Assembly: GCF_021654855.1 (NCBI RefSeq)
Contig: NZ_AP024202.1
Coordinates: 1,364,001-1,428,000 of the forward strand
Source: Thiomicrorhabdus immobilis
GTDB taxonomy: Bacteria; Pseudomonadota; Gammaproteobacteria; Thiomicrospirales; Thiomicrospiraceae
Length of the DNA: 64,000 nt
Reading direction: 5' to 3'
Under the pieces are notes generated by a model that saw nothing but the letters and a program-made list of their open reading frames with translations, was not told the DNA's origin and searched no databases. Position numbers and translations under genes: made by a program. Below, one piece after another: positions 1 through 8,620 of this stretch (position 1 is the first letter of the stretch; every line of letters begins with the position of its first letter).

Positions 1-212
1 GGCCCCTCTCCATAAGCAAGTAAATCAACCGCACTTGAATCAATTCCAGCTTCAAGCAACACCTCATCAACCATCGCTAATACTCTATGCGCATGCTTTT
101 GCGGCAGGATTTCATGACGTGAGTAGGTTTTATCCTTATATATCAGGGCGACAGAACAAGCGGCTGTTGATGTTTCAATAGCGAGTACATTCGGCATAGT
201 AGTTTGTGGCAT
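1..212 (-). CDS. tsaB: tRNA threonylcarbamoyladenosine biosynthesis protein TsaB (N-terminal part)
   Basis: Only the first 70 or so codons are in the window; the gene runs off the left edge. The translation begins MPQTTMPNVLAIETSTAAC and continues with SVALIYKD and a LLAYGEGP-type end, matching the TsaB N-terminal ASKHA-like fold. TsaB is the non-catalytic partner of TsaD in making t6A37 on ANN-decoding tRNAs. The start is the ATG at 210-212, preceded by AAGGG about 11 bases upstream; an ATG five codons later has no ribosome site. The neighbour yoaA, encoded upstream on the same strand, is the same as in E. coli, which supports the call. Confidence 0.85.
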   Translation of the reverse strand, partial: MPQTTMPNVLAIETSTAACSVALIYKDKTYSRHEILPQKHAHRVLAMVDEVLLEAGIDSSAVDLLAYGEG

Positions 213-308
213 CGTTAAGGCAACCCTTTATTTTCTATGTTTAACTATATTATTAATTAGATTGAAGAATTCATTATCGAATTTTTTTCATACAAACAGC
301 ATAAAAAG

Positions 309-2249
309 TTACTTCAATCTTTCGATTGCTTGACTGGCGTCATACACCCAAGGGAAATCCGGCAAGCTCTGTCTAATGGTATTGCCGTAACCTTTAGTTG
401 ATAAACGAGGGTCACACAACATTAAAACACCGCTATCACTGACATCACGAATCAAACGTCCAGACCCCTGCTTCATGGCAATGACCGCTTCGGGCAATTG
501 AAAATGCGCAAAACCATTTAGTCCCTTCTCTTTCAGGTAAGCTTCCCTGGCTTGCACAATGGGATCATCCGGCGGTGCAAAAGGAATACGGTCAATGATA
601 ACGAGTTTTAAATCATCCCCTTTAACATCGACCCCTTCCCAAAAACTACTGGTTCCGAGCAGGATGGCACTATCAGAGTCTTTAAATCGCTGTAACAAGG
701 TGAGTTTGGGTAAATCCCCTTGCACCAGAAGCTGTCCATCCCAATGACGTTCCAATATCGCCTTAGCCTCCTGCATTGCCTTATGGCTGGTGAAGAGCAT
801 GAAAGCATGTCCATTACTCGCTTTCAGCAATGGCCAAGCCGCCCTCAGCAAGACTTTAATGTATTCACTGCTTCTTGGTTCAGGCAATCCGATGGGATGA
901 TAGACCACACCTTGTTTTTGGTAGTCAAACGGGCTTTTCCAACAAGATGTTTTCGCATTATCCAGCCCAAGACGTTTAGCGAAATAATCAAAATTATTTC
1001 TTACACTCAAGGTTGCCGAAGTGAATAACCATGCACCGCCGATTTCTTCTCTTTGGCGACTGAATGGTCCTGCGACACTTAGCGGTGTCAGGTTAAATTT
1101 AAAACGTGCTTGCGAAGATTCAATCCAGCGAATTTTGTTTTCCGATTGACTTGTCAACCAATCATTAAACTGGGTCAATAACTCCTGACTACGTTTATGA
1201 ACCGCAGTCAGTTGCTTTCCCCTCTCGACCACGACTTTAAGTTCACCAATAACCAGGGTTAACACATCGATGAATCGCTTGATGGCGACTTGAAAAACCT
1301 TCTCATCCTGAAGTTGATTCCAGGTCCAACGTTTTTCCCACTTGCCCAATGCCTCATTGATTAGCTTTACCTGCTCTTCCAGCATGCTAGCCAAATCACT
1401 AATCTTTTTGGTTTCTGGCGCTTCGACCTTTTGAGCTTGCTTAATATCCCTAACCAGCTCTTCTAACTGCACACGGGAGATAGAGAAGCCTAGAAACTGC
1501 GCAGCAATATCGGGCAATTGATGGGCTTCATCGAAAATATAGATATCGGCATCGGGAAGGATCTCTCCATAACCCTGTTCGCGTAACGATAAATCAGCAC
1601 AGAAAAGGTGATGATTAACCACCAACACTTGAGATTCGAGCGCTTTTTGCTTGACGATAGGATAAAAACATCCGGAATCTTGATGGCATTCCGTTGCTTG
1701 GCAAAACTCCATGCGAGCACAAACCTTACGCCAAATAGGATCCGATTCTGGAACCAATTCCAATTCCGCCTTATCACCACTAAGGGTTTTGTTGTCAACC
1801 CAATCCCGAATTTGTGATAGTTTTTTCCAATCCAGTTTACTATGTTGCTCTACCGTTTCGGTAACTTCCAAACGCTGGGGGCAGACATAATTATCACGCC
1901 CTTTGAGCAGGCGTGCCTTGCCAGCAATTTCACAGGCTTTGAAGAGTATCGGCAAATCTTTTTGCACCAGCTGTTCTTGAAGAGTCTTGGTTGCCGTGGA
2001 GACAATGACTTTTTTACCTGACAATAAGGCTGGAACTAGATAGGCGAATGTTTTACCCGTACCGGTTCCCGCCTCTGCCAGAAGAGTTTCATCCTCTTCG
2101 ATTAAAGCCATGACTTCGTTAGCCATATCGATCTGTGCTTGTCTAGGAGCGTAACCTTCCACCAGTTTTGATAAGGTACCTTCACTACCTAATACACAAT
2201 CAATGGTTAGATTCGATGCGGTCTTGTTCTTATCGGTAGATGGCTTCAT
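309..2249 (-). CDS. yoaA: DinG/XPD-family ATP-dependent helicase YoaA
   Basis: Superfamily 2 DNA helicase of the iron-sulfur XPD/DinG type, 646 residues from the ATG at 2249, close to E. coli YoaA. Visible motifs in order: Walker A AEAGTGTGKTF, four clustered cysteines between roughly residues 120 and 205 (VCARMEFC, ATEC, SGCFYP) for a 4Fe-4S cluster, DEAH box in FDEAHQLPD, and motif VI KQGSGRLIRD near the C-terminus. Family members unwind damaged or forked DNA; E. coli YoaA partners with HolC in repair. A TTG six codons upstream (2267) is an alternative start; neither has a clear ribosome site. It sits immediately upstream of tsaB as in enterics. Confidence 0.9.
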   Translation of the reverse strand: MKPSTDKNKTASNLTIDCVLGSEGTLSKLVEGYAPRQAQIDMANEVMALIEEDETLLAEAGTGTGKTFAYLVPALLSGKKVIVSTATKTLQEQLVQKDLPILFKACEIAGKARLLKGRDNYVCPQRLEVTETVEQHSKLDWKKLSQIRDWVDNKTLSGDKAELELVPESDPIWRKVCARMEFCQATECHQDSGCFYPIVKQKALESQVLVVNHHLFCADLSLREQGYGEILPDADIYIFDEAHQLPDIAAQFLGFSISRVQLEELVRDIKQAQKVEAPETKKISDLASMLEEQVKLINEALGKWEKRWTWNQLQDEKVFQVAIKRFIDVLTLVIGELKVVVERGKQLTAVHKRSQELLTQFNDWLTSQSENKIRWIESSQARFKFNLTPLSVAGPFSRQREEIGGAWLFTSATLSVRNNFDYFAKRLGLDNAKTSCWKSPFDYQKQGVVYHPIGLPEPRSSEYIKVLLRAAWPLLKASNGHAFMLFTSHKAMQEAKAILERHWDGQLLVQGDLPKLTLLQRFKDSDSAILLGTSSFWEGVDVKGDDLKLVIIDRIPFAPPDDPIVQAREAYLKEKGLNGFAHFQLPEAVIAMKQGSGRLIRDVSDSGVLMLCDPRLSTKGYGNTIRQSLPDFPWVYDASQAIERLK

Positions 2250-2393
2250 ATTTTGACGAGTATACAATTGGTAAAAAGAGTTGAATAAAAGCCAAATTAT
2301 ACGCTAAACAACACTATATACAGTAGCGTGAGTCGCATTTATGCGGTAATAAACACAAAATAATCGAAATATGAATGTTTTTTAATAGTTTGC

Positions 2394-2422
2394 TAGACAA
2401 CGCCAAATTATGTCGTTATAAT
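2394..2422 (+). promoter_or_regulatory. Probable sigma-70 promoter of rpmJ
   Basis: TAGACA (2394-2399) and TATAAT (2417-2422) are separated by 17 bases and point towards rpmJ, leaving a leader of about 65 bases. The spacing is ideal and the -10 is a perfect consensus match; the -35 matches at five of six positions. No other gene on this strand could use it. Confidence 0.55.
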
Positions 2423-2493
2423 CCGCGACTTCAAATTTGAACTTAAGTCGAATTGGTTTTGAATATTCGGCAAATTTAAAATGGATATATCTG

Positions 2494-2619
2494 ATGAAAA
2501 TTTTATCTTCTTTAAAATCAGCTAAAACACGTCATAAAGACTGTCAAGTTGTTAAACGTCGTGGAAAAGTTTACGTAATTTGTAAAACTAACCCTAAATT
2601 CAAAGCGCGTCAGCGTTAA
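2494..2619 (+). CDS. rpmJ: 50S ribosomal protein L36, zinc-ligand-poor type
   Basis: A 41-residue basic protein beginning [17 protein letters not shown] and containing [15 protein letters not shown]. It aligns with the E. coli YkgO/RpmJ2 type of L36. It keeps two cysteines (17 and 30) but lacks the full CxxC...C...H set that binds zinc in the classical L36. The open frame continues upstream for 19 codons, but the family's first residue is the ATG at 2494. It is a single-gene unit with a promoter upstream and a strong terminator at 2640. In enterics this paralogue is Zur-regulated and replaces the zinc form under starvation; I see no convincing Zur box here, and it may be the only copy. Confidence 0.9.
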   Translation: MKILSSLKSAKTRHKDCQVVKRRGKVYVICKTNPKFKARQR

Positions 2620-2639
2620 TATTTAGGTTCCATTACAAG

Positions 2640-2669
2640 AAAAGGCGCACTGATCATGCGCCTTTTTTT
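2640..2669 (+). terminator. Rho-independent terminator of rpmJ
   Basis: A ten-base stem (AAAAGGCGCA with TGCGCCTTTT) and seven-base loop, followed by a T run. It lies 20 bases after the rpmJ stop. The A run on the left arm means it may also stop cheV transcripts coming from the right. Confidence 0.9.
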
Positions 2670-2774
2670 ATGCCTGGCTATTTGTATTTATATCTCACCA
2701 TTGCCATTCATAAAATGAACTCCAGTTTGACTTTTGAGCCCACTCAAAAGCCACCAGAACGATGTTTTAATACA

Positions 2775-3758
2775 TCATTGACTCAACCAGTCAATAAAGT
2801 CCGTTTCTACTTTCATAATCGTTTCCACAATCAAATCGGTATCCACCTTCCCGATAAAGTAATTGGCCCCCATGGCAATCACTTCTCTACTGTTGTTTTC
2901 ACTTGTCATCGAAGTATGCACAATCACTGGCATAGGTTTGCTTCTAGGGTTTTCCCTTAATTCACGAATAACCGTATGTCCGGACGCGACAGGCATCTCT
3001 AAATCGGTAAACACCATAGAAATATCGTTTAATGACTCTTTTTTATCGATGTAGTCCAACAAGAGTCTTCCATTATCAAAACAGATGTATTTCAAACCTA
3101 ATTGATCGAACACCATGCCCATATACTTTTGAATTGACTTGCTATCTTCCGCAAATAGAATGGTTTTATCGTAGATTTCTTGCCTAAAGTCATGCTCGAC
3201 TTTACTGACATCCTTAGCAGAAGCGAAGATTTTTTCTGCCATGGTAGGCATGGCTTCAATCAACAATTTCTCTATATCCAAAATAAAACACAAGGTATCA
3301 CTGTTTTGTAGATAGGTATGGTTAACGATTTGATTAGTATTGACGTTGACATTGTAATTACCCGCCGGATGAATATCAGACCAGTTTTTCTCTTCAACAC
3401 CGTGGATATGCGAAACACGTAAACCTACAAAGTTATGACTGAAATCGGAAACGATGATAATAGACTTTTCTCGCTCCTCTTCGGTCATCTCAAACCCCAT
3501 CCATTTAGGTAGGTTAATGACTGGCAAGTAAACACCACGTAACTCGATCATACCCTCAATCAATGGGTTTGCATCAGGCATCTCTGATACGTCATAAGCT
3601 CTAGCCTCAAGAACTTCTCGCACCTTGAAAACATTCATTCCATAGTATGGTGGTTGATAATTTTCTTTAGGAAATTGAACCTGAAAAATCATCAGACTCA
3701 TCTGATTGTTTTTACTTAATTGGGCGGTCTTTTCAACCTGCTCTAAAGTTGTCGACAT
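2775..3758 (-). CDS. cheV: Chemotaxis coupling protein CheV (CheW-REC)
   Basis: 327 residues: an N-terminal CheW-like domain (about 20-165, with LIEGMIELRGVYLPVINL) that couples receptors to CheA, and a C-terminal response-regulator receiver domain (about 195-325). Receiver landmarks are the acidic pair in LFAEDSKS, the phosphoacceptor aspartate in VFTDLEMP, HTSM and the lysine in FIGKVD. CheV proteins adapt or sink phosphoryl groups in chemotaxis arrays. The ATG at 3758 follows AAGGCGA. It is not in an operon with other che genes here; the nearest chemotaxis gene is the chemoreceptor at 40405. Confidence 0.93.
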   Translation of the reverse strand: MSTTLEQVEKTAQLSKNNQMSLMIFQVQFPKENYQPPYYGMNVFKVREVLEARAYDVSEMPDANPLIEGMIELRGVYLPVINLPKWMGFEMTEEEREKSIIIVSDFSHNFVGLRVSHIHGVEEKNWSDIHPAGNYNVNVNTNQIVNHTYLQNSDTLCFILDIEKLLIEAMPTMAEKIFASAKDVSKVEHDFRQEIYDKTILFAEDSKSIQKYMGMVFDQLGLKYICFDNGRLLLDYIDKKESLNDISMVFTDLEMPVASGHTVIRELRENPRSKPMPVIVHTSMTSENNSREVIAMGANYFIGKVDTDLIVETIMKVETDFIDWLSQ

Positions 3759-3861
3759 AGCAATCGCCTTATTTGAGTTAAGCTAAGAATATGCAATCTA
3801 GAAATGTAATATTCATTATTTTCATCTTATACAATTGAATTCTAGAACATCATTTGTATAG

Positions 3862-3877
3862 TTACCAGGCCTGGTAA
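3862..3877. repeat. CAGGCCTG-family palindrome, 16-bp intergenic copy
   Basis: TTACCAGG followed by its exact reverse complement CCTGGTAA. It lies just past the rnhB stop, between rnhB and cheV. No T run follows on either strand, so it is not a standard terminator. Confidence 0.9.
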
Positions 3878-3891
3878 TTTTATAAATCCCA

Positions 3892-4509
3892 TTAACACAG
3901 TTCTTTAACTGGTTTGAATGACTTTCTATAACCAGGAATCATGCCAAATTGTTTTAAAGCCGTTAAATGTTTGGCTGTAGGATAACCTTTATGTTGATCA
4001 AAACCGTATTTTGGATATTTTTCATGTAATTCCAACATCTGCCTATCTCGATAGACCTTGGCTAAAATAGAAGCAGCACTGATTTCCATGACCTTGTCAT
4101 CCCCTTTGACAACCGACTGGCAGGAATGAGCAATCTTTGGGCAACGATTGCCATCAACATAAACTTGCGAAATGGCCAAACCTTGTTCAACAAGCCCAGA
4201 CACCGCTCGTTGCATAGCCAACATGGTTGCATGCAGTATATTCAACTCATCAATTTCTTCTGGAGTTGCTACCGCAATGGAATAACCGACAGCTTCCTGT
4301 TTAATTAATTCAGCCAAAGCATCGCGTTTTTTTTCACTGAGTTTTTTGGAATCTCTTAATGGTAGTTCGCAACCAATCGGCAAGATGACGGCACAGGCGA
4401 CAACATCACCAATCAAAGGGCCGCGCCCTACTTCATCAACCCCAACCGTCGTACCACTTAAACTTTGGAAATCGTGGTTTGTCGAATTCTCAAACAGGTT
4501 TTGTTGCAT
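3892..4509 (-). CDS. rnhB: Ribonuclease HII
   Basis: 205 residues; removes ribonucleotides misinserted into DNA and RNA from RNA-DNA hybrids. The catalytic VGVDEVGRG motif is at about residue 23, followed by the conserved VYVDGNRCP aspartate and [12 protein letters not shown]. Length is typical of the family. The ATG lies one base after the lpxB stop, so the two are translationally close. In E. coli dnaE follows rnhB; here transcription instead runs into the palindrome at 3862 and the separate gene cheV. Confidence 0.96.
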   Translation of the reverse strand: MQQNLFENSTNHDFQSLSGTTVGVDEVGRGPLIGDVVACAVILPIGCELPLRDSKKLSEKKRDALAELIKQEAVGYSIAVATPEEIDELNILHATMLAMQRAVSGLVEQGLAISQVYVDGNRCPKIAHSCQSVVKGDDKVMEISAASILAKVYRDRQMLELHEKYPKYGFDQHKGYPTAKHLTALKQFGMIPGYRKSFKPVKELC

Positions 4510-4510
4510 A

Positions 4511-5686
4511 CTATTTTTTCATCCATTCTTCAATGGCATCAGCGGCCAACTCAGAAGCATTTTGCTTAAGTTGGTGGTATTGATGACGAAACGCATCGAC
4601 CTGACGCTCCCTAAGTTGAGTATCCACAACCAAACGCCCCATATTAAAGGCAATTTTATCCGCAGTCGCATTCTCTTGAATCAATTCAGTCACCAACGGT
4701 TTGTTTGCCAGAATATTCGGCAAGCCTATCCATTGAGTGGTGGCTAAACGCTTCATTAACCAATAAGAAATCGGGTGCACGGCAATCGCCAACACGAGTG
4801 GTTTTTTCATCAATGCACACTCTAAGGTGGCGGTTCCCGAGGTAACCAAAGCCTGATCACAGGCTTCCAATACATCACGAGATTGACCAAGGAAAAGCTT
4901 GATTTTTAAACCCTTTCCAAAAGAGTTGATGGATTGTTGCACACGTTCGAGCGCCTTTTGATGAACACAAGGAATAGCGAATTGCATGGCTGGATAAATA
5001 ATCGCCAATTTCTTTGCCGCTTGTATATAGACATCCGACATTCTCTCGATTTCACTCATTCGTGAACCTGGAAGGATGGCGGTAATGGAGTCGTCAACCG
5101 AAAACCCCAACCGTTGTTTTGCGACACTGGTATTGGGTTCTTCTGGAAATTGGTTGGCAATCGGATGCCCAACAAACTTAACCGGAATGCCATAACGATG
5201 GTAATAATCAGGTTCAAACGGAAACAACACCAAGACACCATCCACAGCCTGTTTGATTTTGGCTAAACGTTTCTCACGCCATGCCCAGACCGAAGGGCCT
5301 ACATAATGAATCGCGGTAATGTTTTTGGACTTTAAAACAGACTCAACTTTGAAATTGAAATCTGGGGCGTCAATGCCGATAAAAACGTTAGGCTGAAGCT
5401 CGATCAGACGCTTAATCAGGTTTTTTCTGATCTTAAGAAGAGACGGTAAGTGTTTGATAACTTCAAAAAACCCCATAACCGAAAGCGCTTCCATCGGAAA
5501 CCAACTTTCAAAACCTTCAGCTATCATCTTAGGCCCGCCGATACCAACAAAACGAGCGTTGGGATAACGTCGTTTCAAGCTACGAACCAAGTCGGCACCC
5601 AAAGTATCACCCGAAGATTCACCTGCTACCATTGCGAAAACAGGTGACATTAGTAATGGAGTTTGTGGATTATCTAACGATGCCAC
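4511..5686 (-). CDS. lpxB: Lipid-A-disaccharide synthase
   Basis: 391 residues; glycosyltransferase family 19 enzyme joining UDP-2,3-diacylglucosamine to lipid X at the inner membrane. Recognised by [37 protein letters not shown] and the [10 protein letters not shown] donor-site motif. The frame starts with GTG at 5686, overlapping the end of lpxA by 17 bases; the ATG at 5650 is an alternative that removes the overlap. Neither has a strong ribosome site, so translation is probably coupled to lpxA. Confidence 0.95.
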   Translation of the reverse strand: MASLDNPQTPLLMSPVFAMVAGESSGDTLGADLVRSLKRRYPNARFVGIGGPKMIAEGFESWFPMEALSVMGFFEVIKHLPSLLKIRKNLIKRLIELQPNVFIGIDAPDFNFKVESVLKSKNITAIHYVGPSVWAWREKRLAKIKQAVDGVLVLFPFEPDYYHRYGIPVKFVGHPIANQFPEEPNTSVAKQRLGFSVDDSITAILPGSRMSEIERMSDVYIQAAKKLAIIYPAMQFAIPCVHQKALERVQQSINSFGKGLKIKLFLGQSRDVLEACDQALVTSGTATLECALMKKPLVLAIAVHPISYWLMKRLATTQWIGLPNILANKPLVTELIQENATADKIAFNMGRLVVDTQLRERQVDAFRHQYHQLKQNASELAADAIEEWMKK

Positions 5687-6437
5687 GTTGAGATTTTTTT
5701 AGAAATACATTAAGAGAATCCAAGGTACCTTTGTCATCATTGATGAGCTCTAACTCATGTAAAGCTTCCTCTAAACGGTTCCCGGTTCTATATAAAATTC
5801 GGTAGGCTTTTTTGACCAATGAAAGTTGGTCCTTATCAAAACCACGACGTTTCAGACCTTCGAGATTGATGCCACGCGGACCAGCTAGATTACCTGAGAC
5901 AACCACAAAATTCGGTACATCTTGGTTGATCACACTTCCCATGCCACAAAAGCTATGCTCACCGATATGGCAAAACTGGTGTACCAAGGTATAACCACCC
6001 AAAATCGCCCAATCATGAACAACAACATGACCCGCTAAAGCCGCCGCATTGGCGAAAATACAGTGACTACCGATGATACAATCATGGGCGATATGGACAC
6101 CAGCCATCACCCAGTTATCATCACCGATAACTGTCTTGCCAATATCCTGAACGGTACCACGATTGATGGTAACGTTCTCTCTAAAGGTATTATTATTGCC
6201 GATTTCTACCGTAGTCGCTTCACCTGCATACTTTTTATCTTGGGGAGCCGCGATGGATACAAATGAAAAGAAATGGTTATTCTCTCCAATAACCACATCA
6301 CCTTCGATGACCACATGAGAATCTAAAACAGATCCTGAGCCAATACGAACATTACCCTCAATGACACAGAAAGGTCCGATTGTTACATCAGCCGCAATCT
6401 GAGCTTTAGGATCTACAATAGCGCTTGGATGAATCAA
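5670..6437 (-). CDS. lpxA: UDP-N-acetylglucosamine acyltransferase
   Basis: 255 residues; first committed step of lipid A synthesis, moving a hydroxyacyl chain from ACP to UDP-GlcNAc. It begins MIHPSAIVDPKAQIAADVTI, followed by many hexapeptide repeats forming a left-handed parallel beta helix to about residue 190. The catalytic histidine is in GVHIAHDC. It starts two bases after the fabZ stop and overlaps lpxB, so it is part of one transcription unit. Confidence 0.96.
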   Translation of the reverse strand: MIHPSAIVDPKAQIAADVTIGPFCVIEGNVRIGSGSVLDSHVVIEGDVVIGENNHFFSFVSIAAPQDKKYAGEATTVEIGNNNTFRENVTINRGTVQDIGKTVIGDDNWVMAGVHIAHDCIIGSHCIFANAAALAGHVVVHDWAILGGYTLVHQFCHIGEHSFCGMGSVINQDVPNFVVVSGNLAGPRGINLEGLKRRGFDKDQLSLVKKAYRILYRTGNRLEEALHELELINDDKGTLDSLNVFLKKSQRGIVR

Positions 6438-6439
6438 AA

Positions 6440-6874
6440 TTAAACCTTTCTTTCAGCACACATTAAGTCTGCAGAGGCGATCAATTTGCCGTCAACAGAA
6501 GTGGTACATTCAAATTTCCAAATACCGCGCTTATTCCCCAATGCTTTGACTTCAAAATCCAAACGGTCACCAGGAATAGCCGGTTGTCTGAAACGGCAAT
6601 TGTCTACCGCCGCTAAGTAATACATCGATGAACCATCCGGTTTTTCCGCTTGTGAACGGAAAGCAAGGATACCGGTACACTGAGCCATGGCTTCGATAAT
6701 CATAACGCCCGGCATAATCGGATTATTCGGGAAATGTCCAGTGAACTGCGGTTCGTTAAATGTTACATTTTTAAACGCCGTTAGTCTTTTACCCGCTTCA
6801 AAATCCGTCACTCTATCAACCAATAGAAATGGGTAACGATGCGGTAGATATTCAAATATTTCTTTAACTTCCAT
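6440..6874 (-). CDS. fabZ: 3-hydroxyacyl-ACP dehydratase FabZ
   Basis: 144 residues, hot-dog fold. Landmarks: [16 protein letters not shown] with the catalytic histidine, then [20 protein letters not shown] with the catalytic glutamate. It dehydrates 3-hydroxyacyl-ACP in fatty acid elongation, competing with LpxA and LpxD for the same acyl substrates, which explains its place between lpxD and lpxA. Confidence 0.96.
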   Translation of the reverse strand: MEVKEIFEYLPHRYPFLLVDRVTDFEAGKRLTAFKNVTFNEPQFTGHFPNNPIMPGVMIIEAMAQCTGILAFRSQAEKPDGSSMYYLAAVDNCRFRQPAIPGDRLDFEVKALGNKRGIWKFECTTSVDGKLIASADLMCAERKV

Positions 6875-6906
6875 TGTTTTAGTCCAGTAACATTAATTTT
6901 AAATTT

Positions 6907-7938
6907 TTAATTCGAGAGTATATCAATCTGCTTTTGCAGTGCTTTGACTTGTTTGGCCAATTTATCTAATTGGCGAACCCTAACACTGTTTTTTTGCCAA
7001 TCCGATGCCTTAATCGCGGGAAATCCGGCATAAGCCCCCGATTCGGTAATATCGTGGGTAACCCCTGCTTTGGCTAAAAAATGGACATTATCGGTTATTT
7101 CGATATGCCCCGCAAAACCAACCTGTCCGGCAACCGTACAATTTTTACCCAGAACCGTACTACCTGCAAAACCAGCTTGCCCCGCAATTGCCGAGCCTGA
7201 TCCGATTTTGACATTATGGGCTAAATGTACTTGGTTATCGATAATACAGTTGTCTTCGATGATGGTGTCTTCGATAGCCCCTCTATCAACCGTAACATTA
7301 TTTCCGATTGAGACATTATTTCCGATAATAACGCGGCCGACTTGAGGGATTTTAAACCACTGCCCTTGATTGTTAGCCCAACCAAAACCATCCCCACCAA
7401 TAACGGCACCCGCTTCGATGATGACATTATCTCCAAGTGAACAGTGATGGCAAATCGTCGCATTAGAGCCAATACGGCACTGTTTACCTAGGGTTGTAAA
7501 TTCCTCGATGACACAGCCTGCCGCCAAGTAACTACCACTCTCAATCTTAACCCCTTGTTGAACGACAACATTTTCGCCGATATATACGTCATCACCCACT
7601 ATGGCATCTTGGTGAACGACTGCGCTAGGGTGTATAAAATTGGAGGCCGGCTTAAGAGGGTTTAACAACTGGGCAACAAGTGCATAAACGTAATAAGGAT
7701 TATCCACCAATAGATGGGCTACATGGGTAGCATCAACCATCTTTTTATTAAGTATGACCAGGCCTGCCTGGGTTGTTTGAAGATAATCTAGATATTTTTT
7801 ATCTGTTAAAAAAGAGACCTGGTCAGCTCGAGCGTTATCCAAACCAGAAACTTGATTAATCTCTATGGAATCATCACCCACAAAATCATAATCAACCCCA
7901 TTCTCAGCTAGAAAAGCCAGTATTTTATGAAGCTGCAC
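6907..7938 (-). CDS. lpxD: UDP-3-O-(3-hydroxyacyl)glucosamine N-acyltransferase
   Basis: 343 residues; third step of lipid A synthesis, N-acylating the deacetylated intermediate. An N-terminal uridine-binding domain (about 1-100) is followed by hexapeptide repeats (about 105-310, with IIGGDGFGWA and the catalytic histidine region VHLAHNVKIG) and a C-terminal helix. A copy of the CAGGCCTG palindrome lies in its N-terminal third and encodes AGL. It follows skp by 13 bases. Confidence 0.96.
   Translation of the reverse strand: MQLHKILAFLAENGVDYDFVGDDSIEINQVSGLDNARADQVSFLTDKKYLDYLQTTQAGLVILNKKMVDATHVAHLLVDNPYYVYALVAQLLNPLKPASNFIHPSAVVHQDAIVGDDVYIGENVVVQQGVKIESGSYLAAGCVIEEFTTLGKQCRIGSNATICHHCSLGDNVIIEAGAVIGGDGFGWANNQGQWFKIPQVGRVIIGNNVSIGNNVTVDRGAIEDTIIEDNCIIDNQVHLAHNVKIGSGSAIAGQAGFAGSTVLGKNCTVAGQVGFAGHIEITDNVHFLAKAGVTHDITESGAYAGFPAIKASDWQKNSVRVRQLDKLAKQVKALQKQIDILSN
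7759..7766. repeat. CAGGCCTG copy inside lpxD
   Basis: Context GACCAGGCCTGC; read on the coding strand as Ala-Gly-Leu. Confidence 0.85.
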
Positions 7939-7951
7939 TCAGAACCCCAGG

Positions 7952-8497
7952 CTATTTATTAAATTCAGAACGCTGTTTAGTGCTGACTGTTTTTAAATGA
8001 TTTAAAACATCGTTGGTGATATCGATTCTTTCATTGGTATAGGCAATACCTTCATATAAAATCAGATCAAACCCTTCTTTCTTACCAATGGTCTTGATTG
8101 CTTCATTAACGACATTCTGCAATTTTGCCAGTTCTTCATTTCTTCTTAGGTTAAGCAACTCTTGAACATCATTGCGACGACGCTGAATTTCACGTGTCAG
8201 CATAGAAATCTCACGTTCCTTAGTGACTTTTTGAGCATCACTCATAACGCTTTTATTTTTTTGGTAATCAGCCTGCTGTTTCTCCAACTTTCCAGCCAAA
8301 CTTTTAAGCTCTGCCTGCTGTGGTGAAAACTCCTTTTCTAACGATGCTGTTGCTGATTTTGCTTGTGGCGCTTGTTCAAGTAACAAAGCAACATTCACCA
8401 CTCCTAACTTAACACCTGTATCGGCTAAAGATACCGTTGAAACTGCCATCATAAAAACAGCAAAAGTCAGTTTTAAAAATTTCTGCATTGAGTCCAT
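7952..8497 (-). CDS. skp: Periplasmic chaperone Skp/OmpH
   Basis: 181 residues. A signal peptide (charged start, hydrophobic LKLTFAVFMMAVSTV, ending near SLADT) is followed by GVVNVALLLEQAPQAK and a long lysine- and glutamate-rich coiled-coil region (about 55-130), then a hydrophobic C-terminal strand. Skp holds unfolded outer-membrane proteins between the Sec translocon and the Bam complex. Gene order bamA-skp-lpxD is conserved in gammaproteobacteria. An alternative ATG lies three codons in. Confidence 0.92.
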   Translation of the reverse strand: MDSMQKFLKLTFAVFMMAVSTVSLADTGVKLGVVNVALLLEQAPQAKSATASLEKEFSPQQAELKSLAGKLEKQQADYQKNKSVMSDAQKVTKEREISMLTREIQRRRNDVQELLNLRRNEELAKLQNVVNEAIKTIGKKEGFDLILYEGIAYTNERIDITNDVLNHLKTVSTKQRSEFNK

Positions 8498-8620
8498 CCA
8501 TCCGTTTTTTAATTTTTTATATGCATCCTGGAATTCTACCTTAAATAAAATCCCGATGTATACAAAGACGATGATAAATTCATCTTATCGCCATGCTCTT
8601 TGGCATCGTTTATTCAATAC

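Noticed and set aside
3862-3877. The 16-bp palindrome as a rho-independent terminator
   Set aside because: No T run follows on either strand; better treated as a member of the repeat family.
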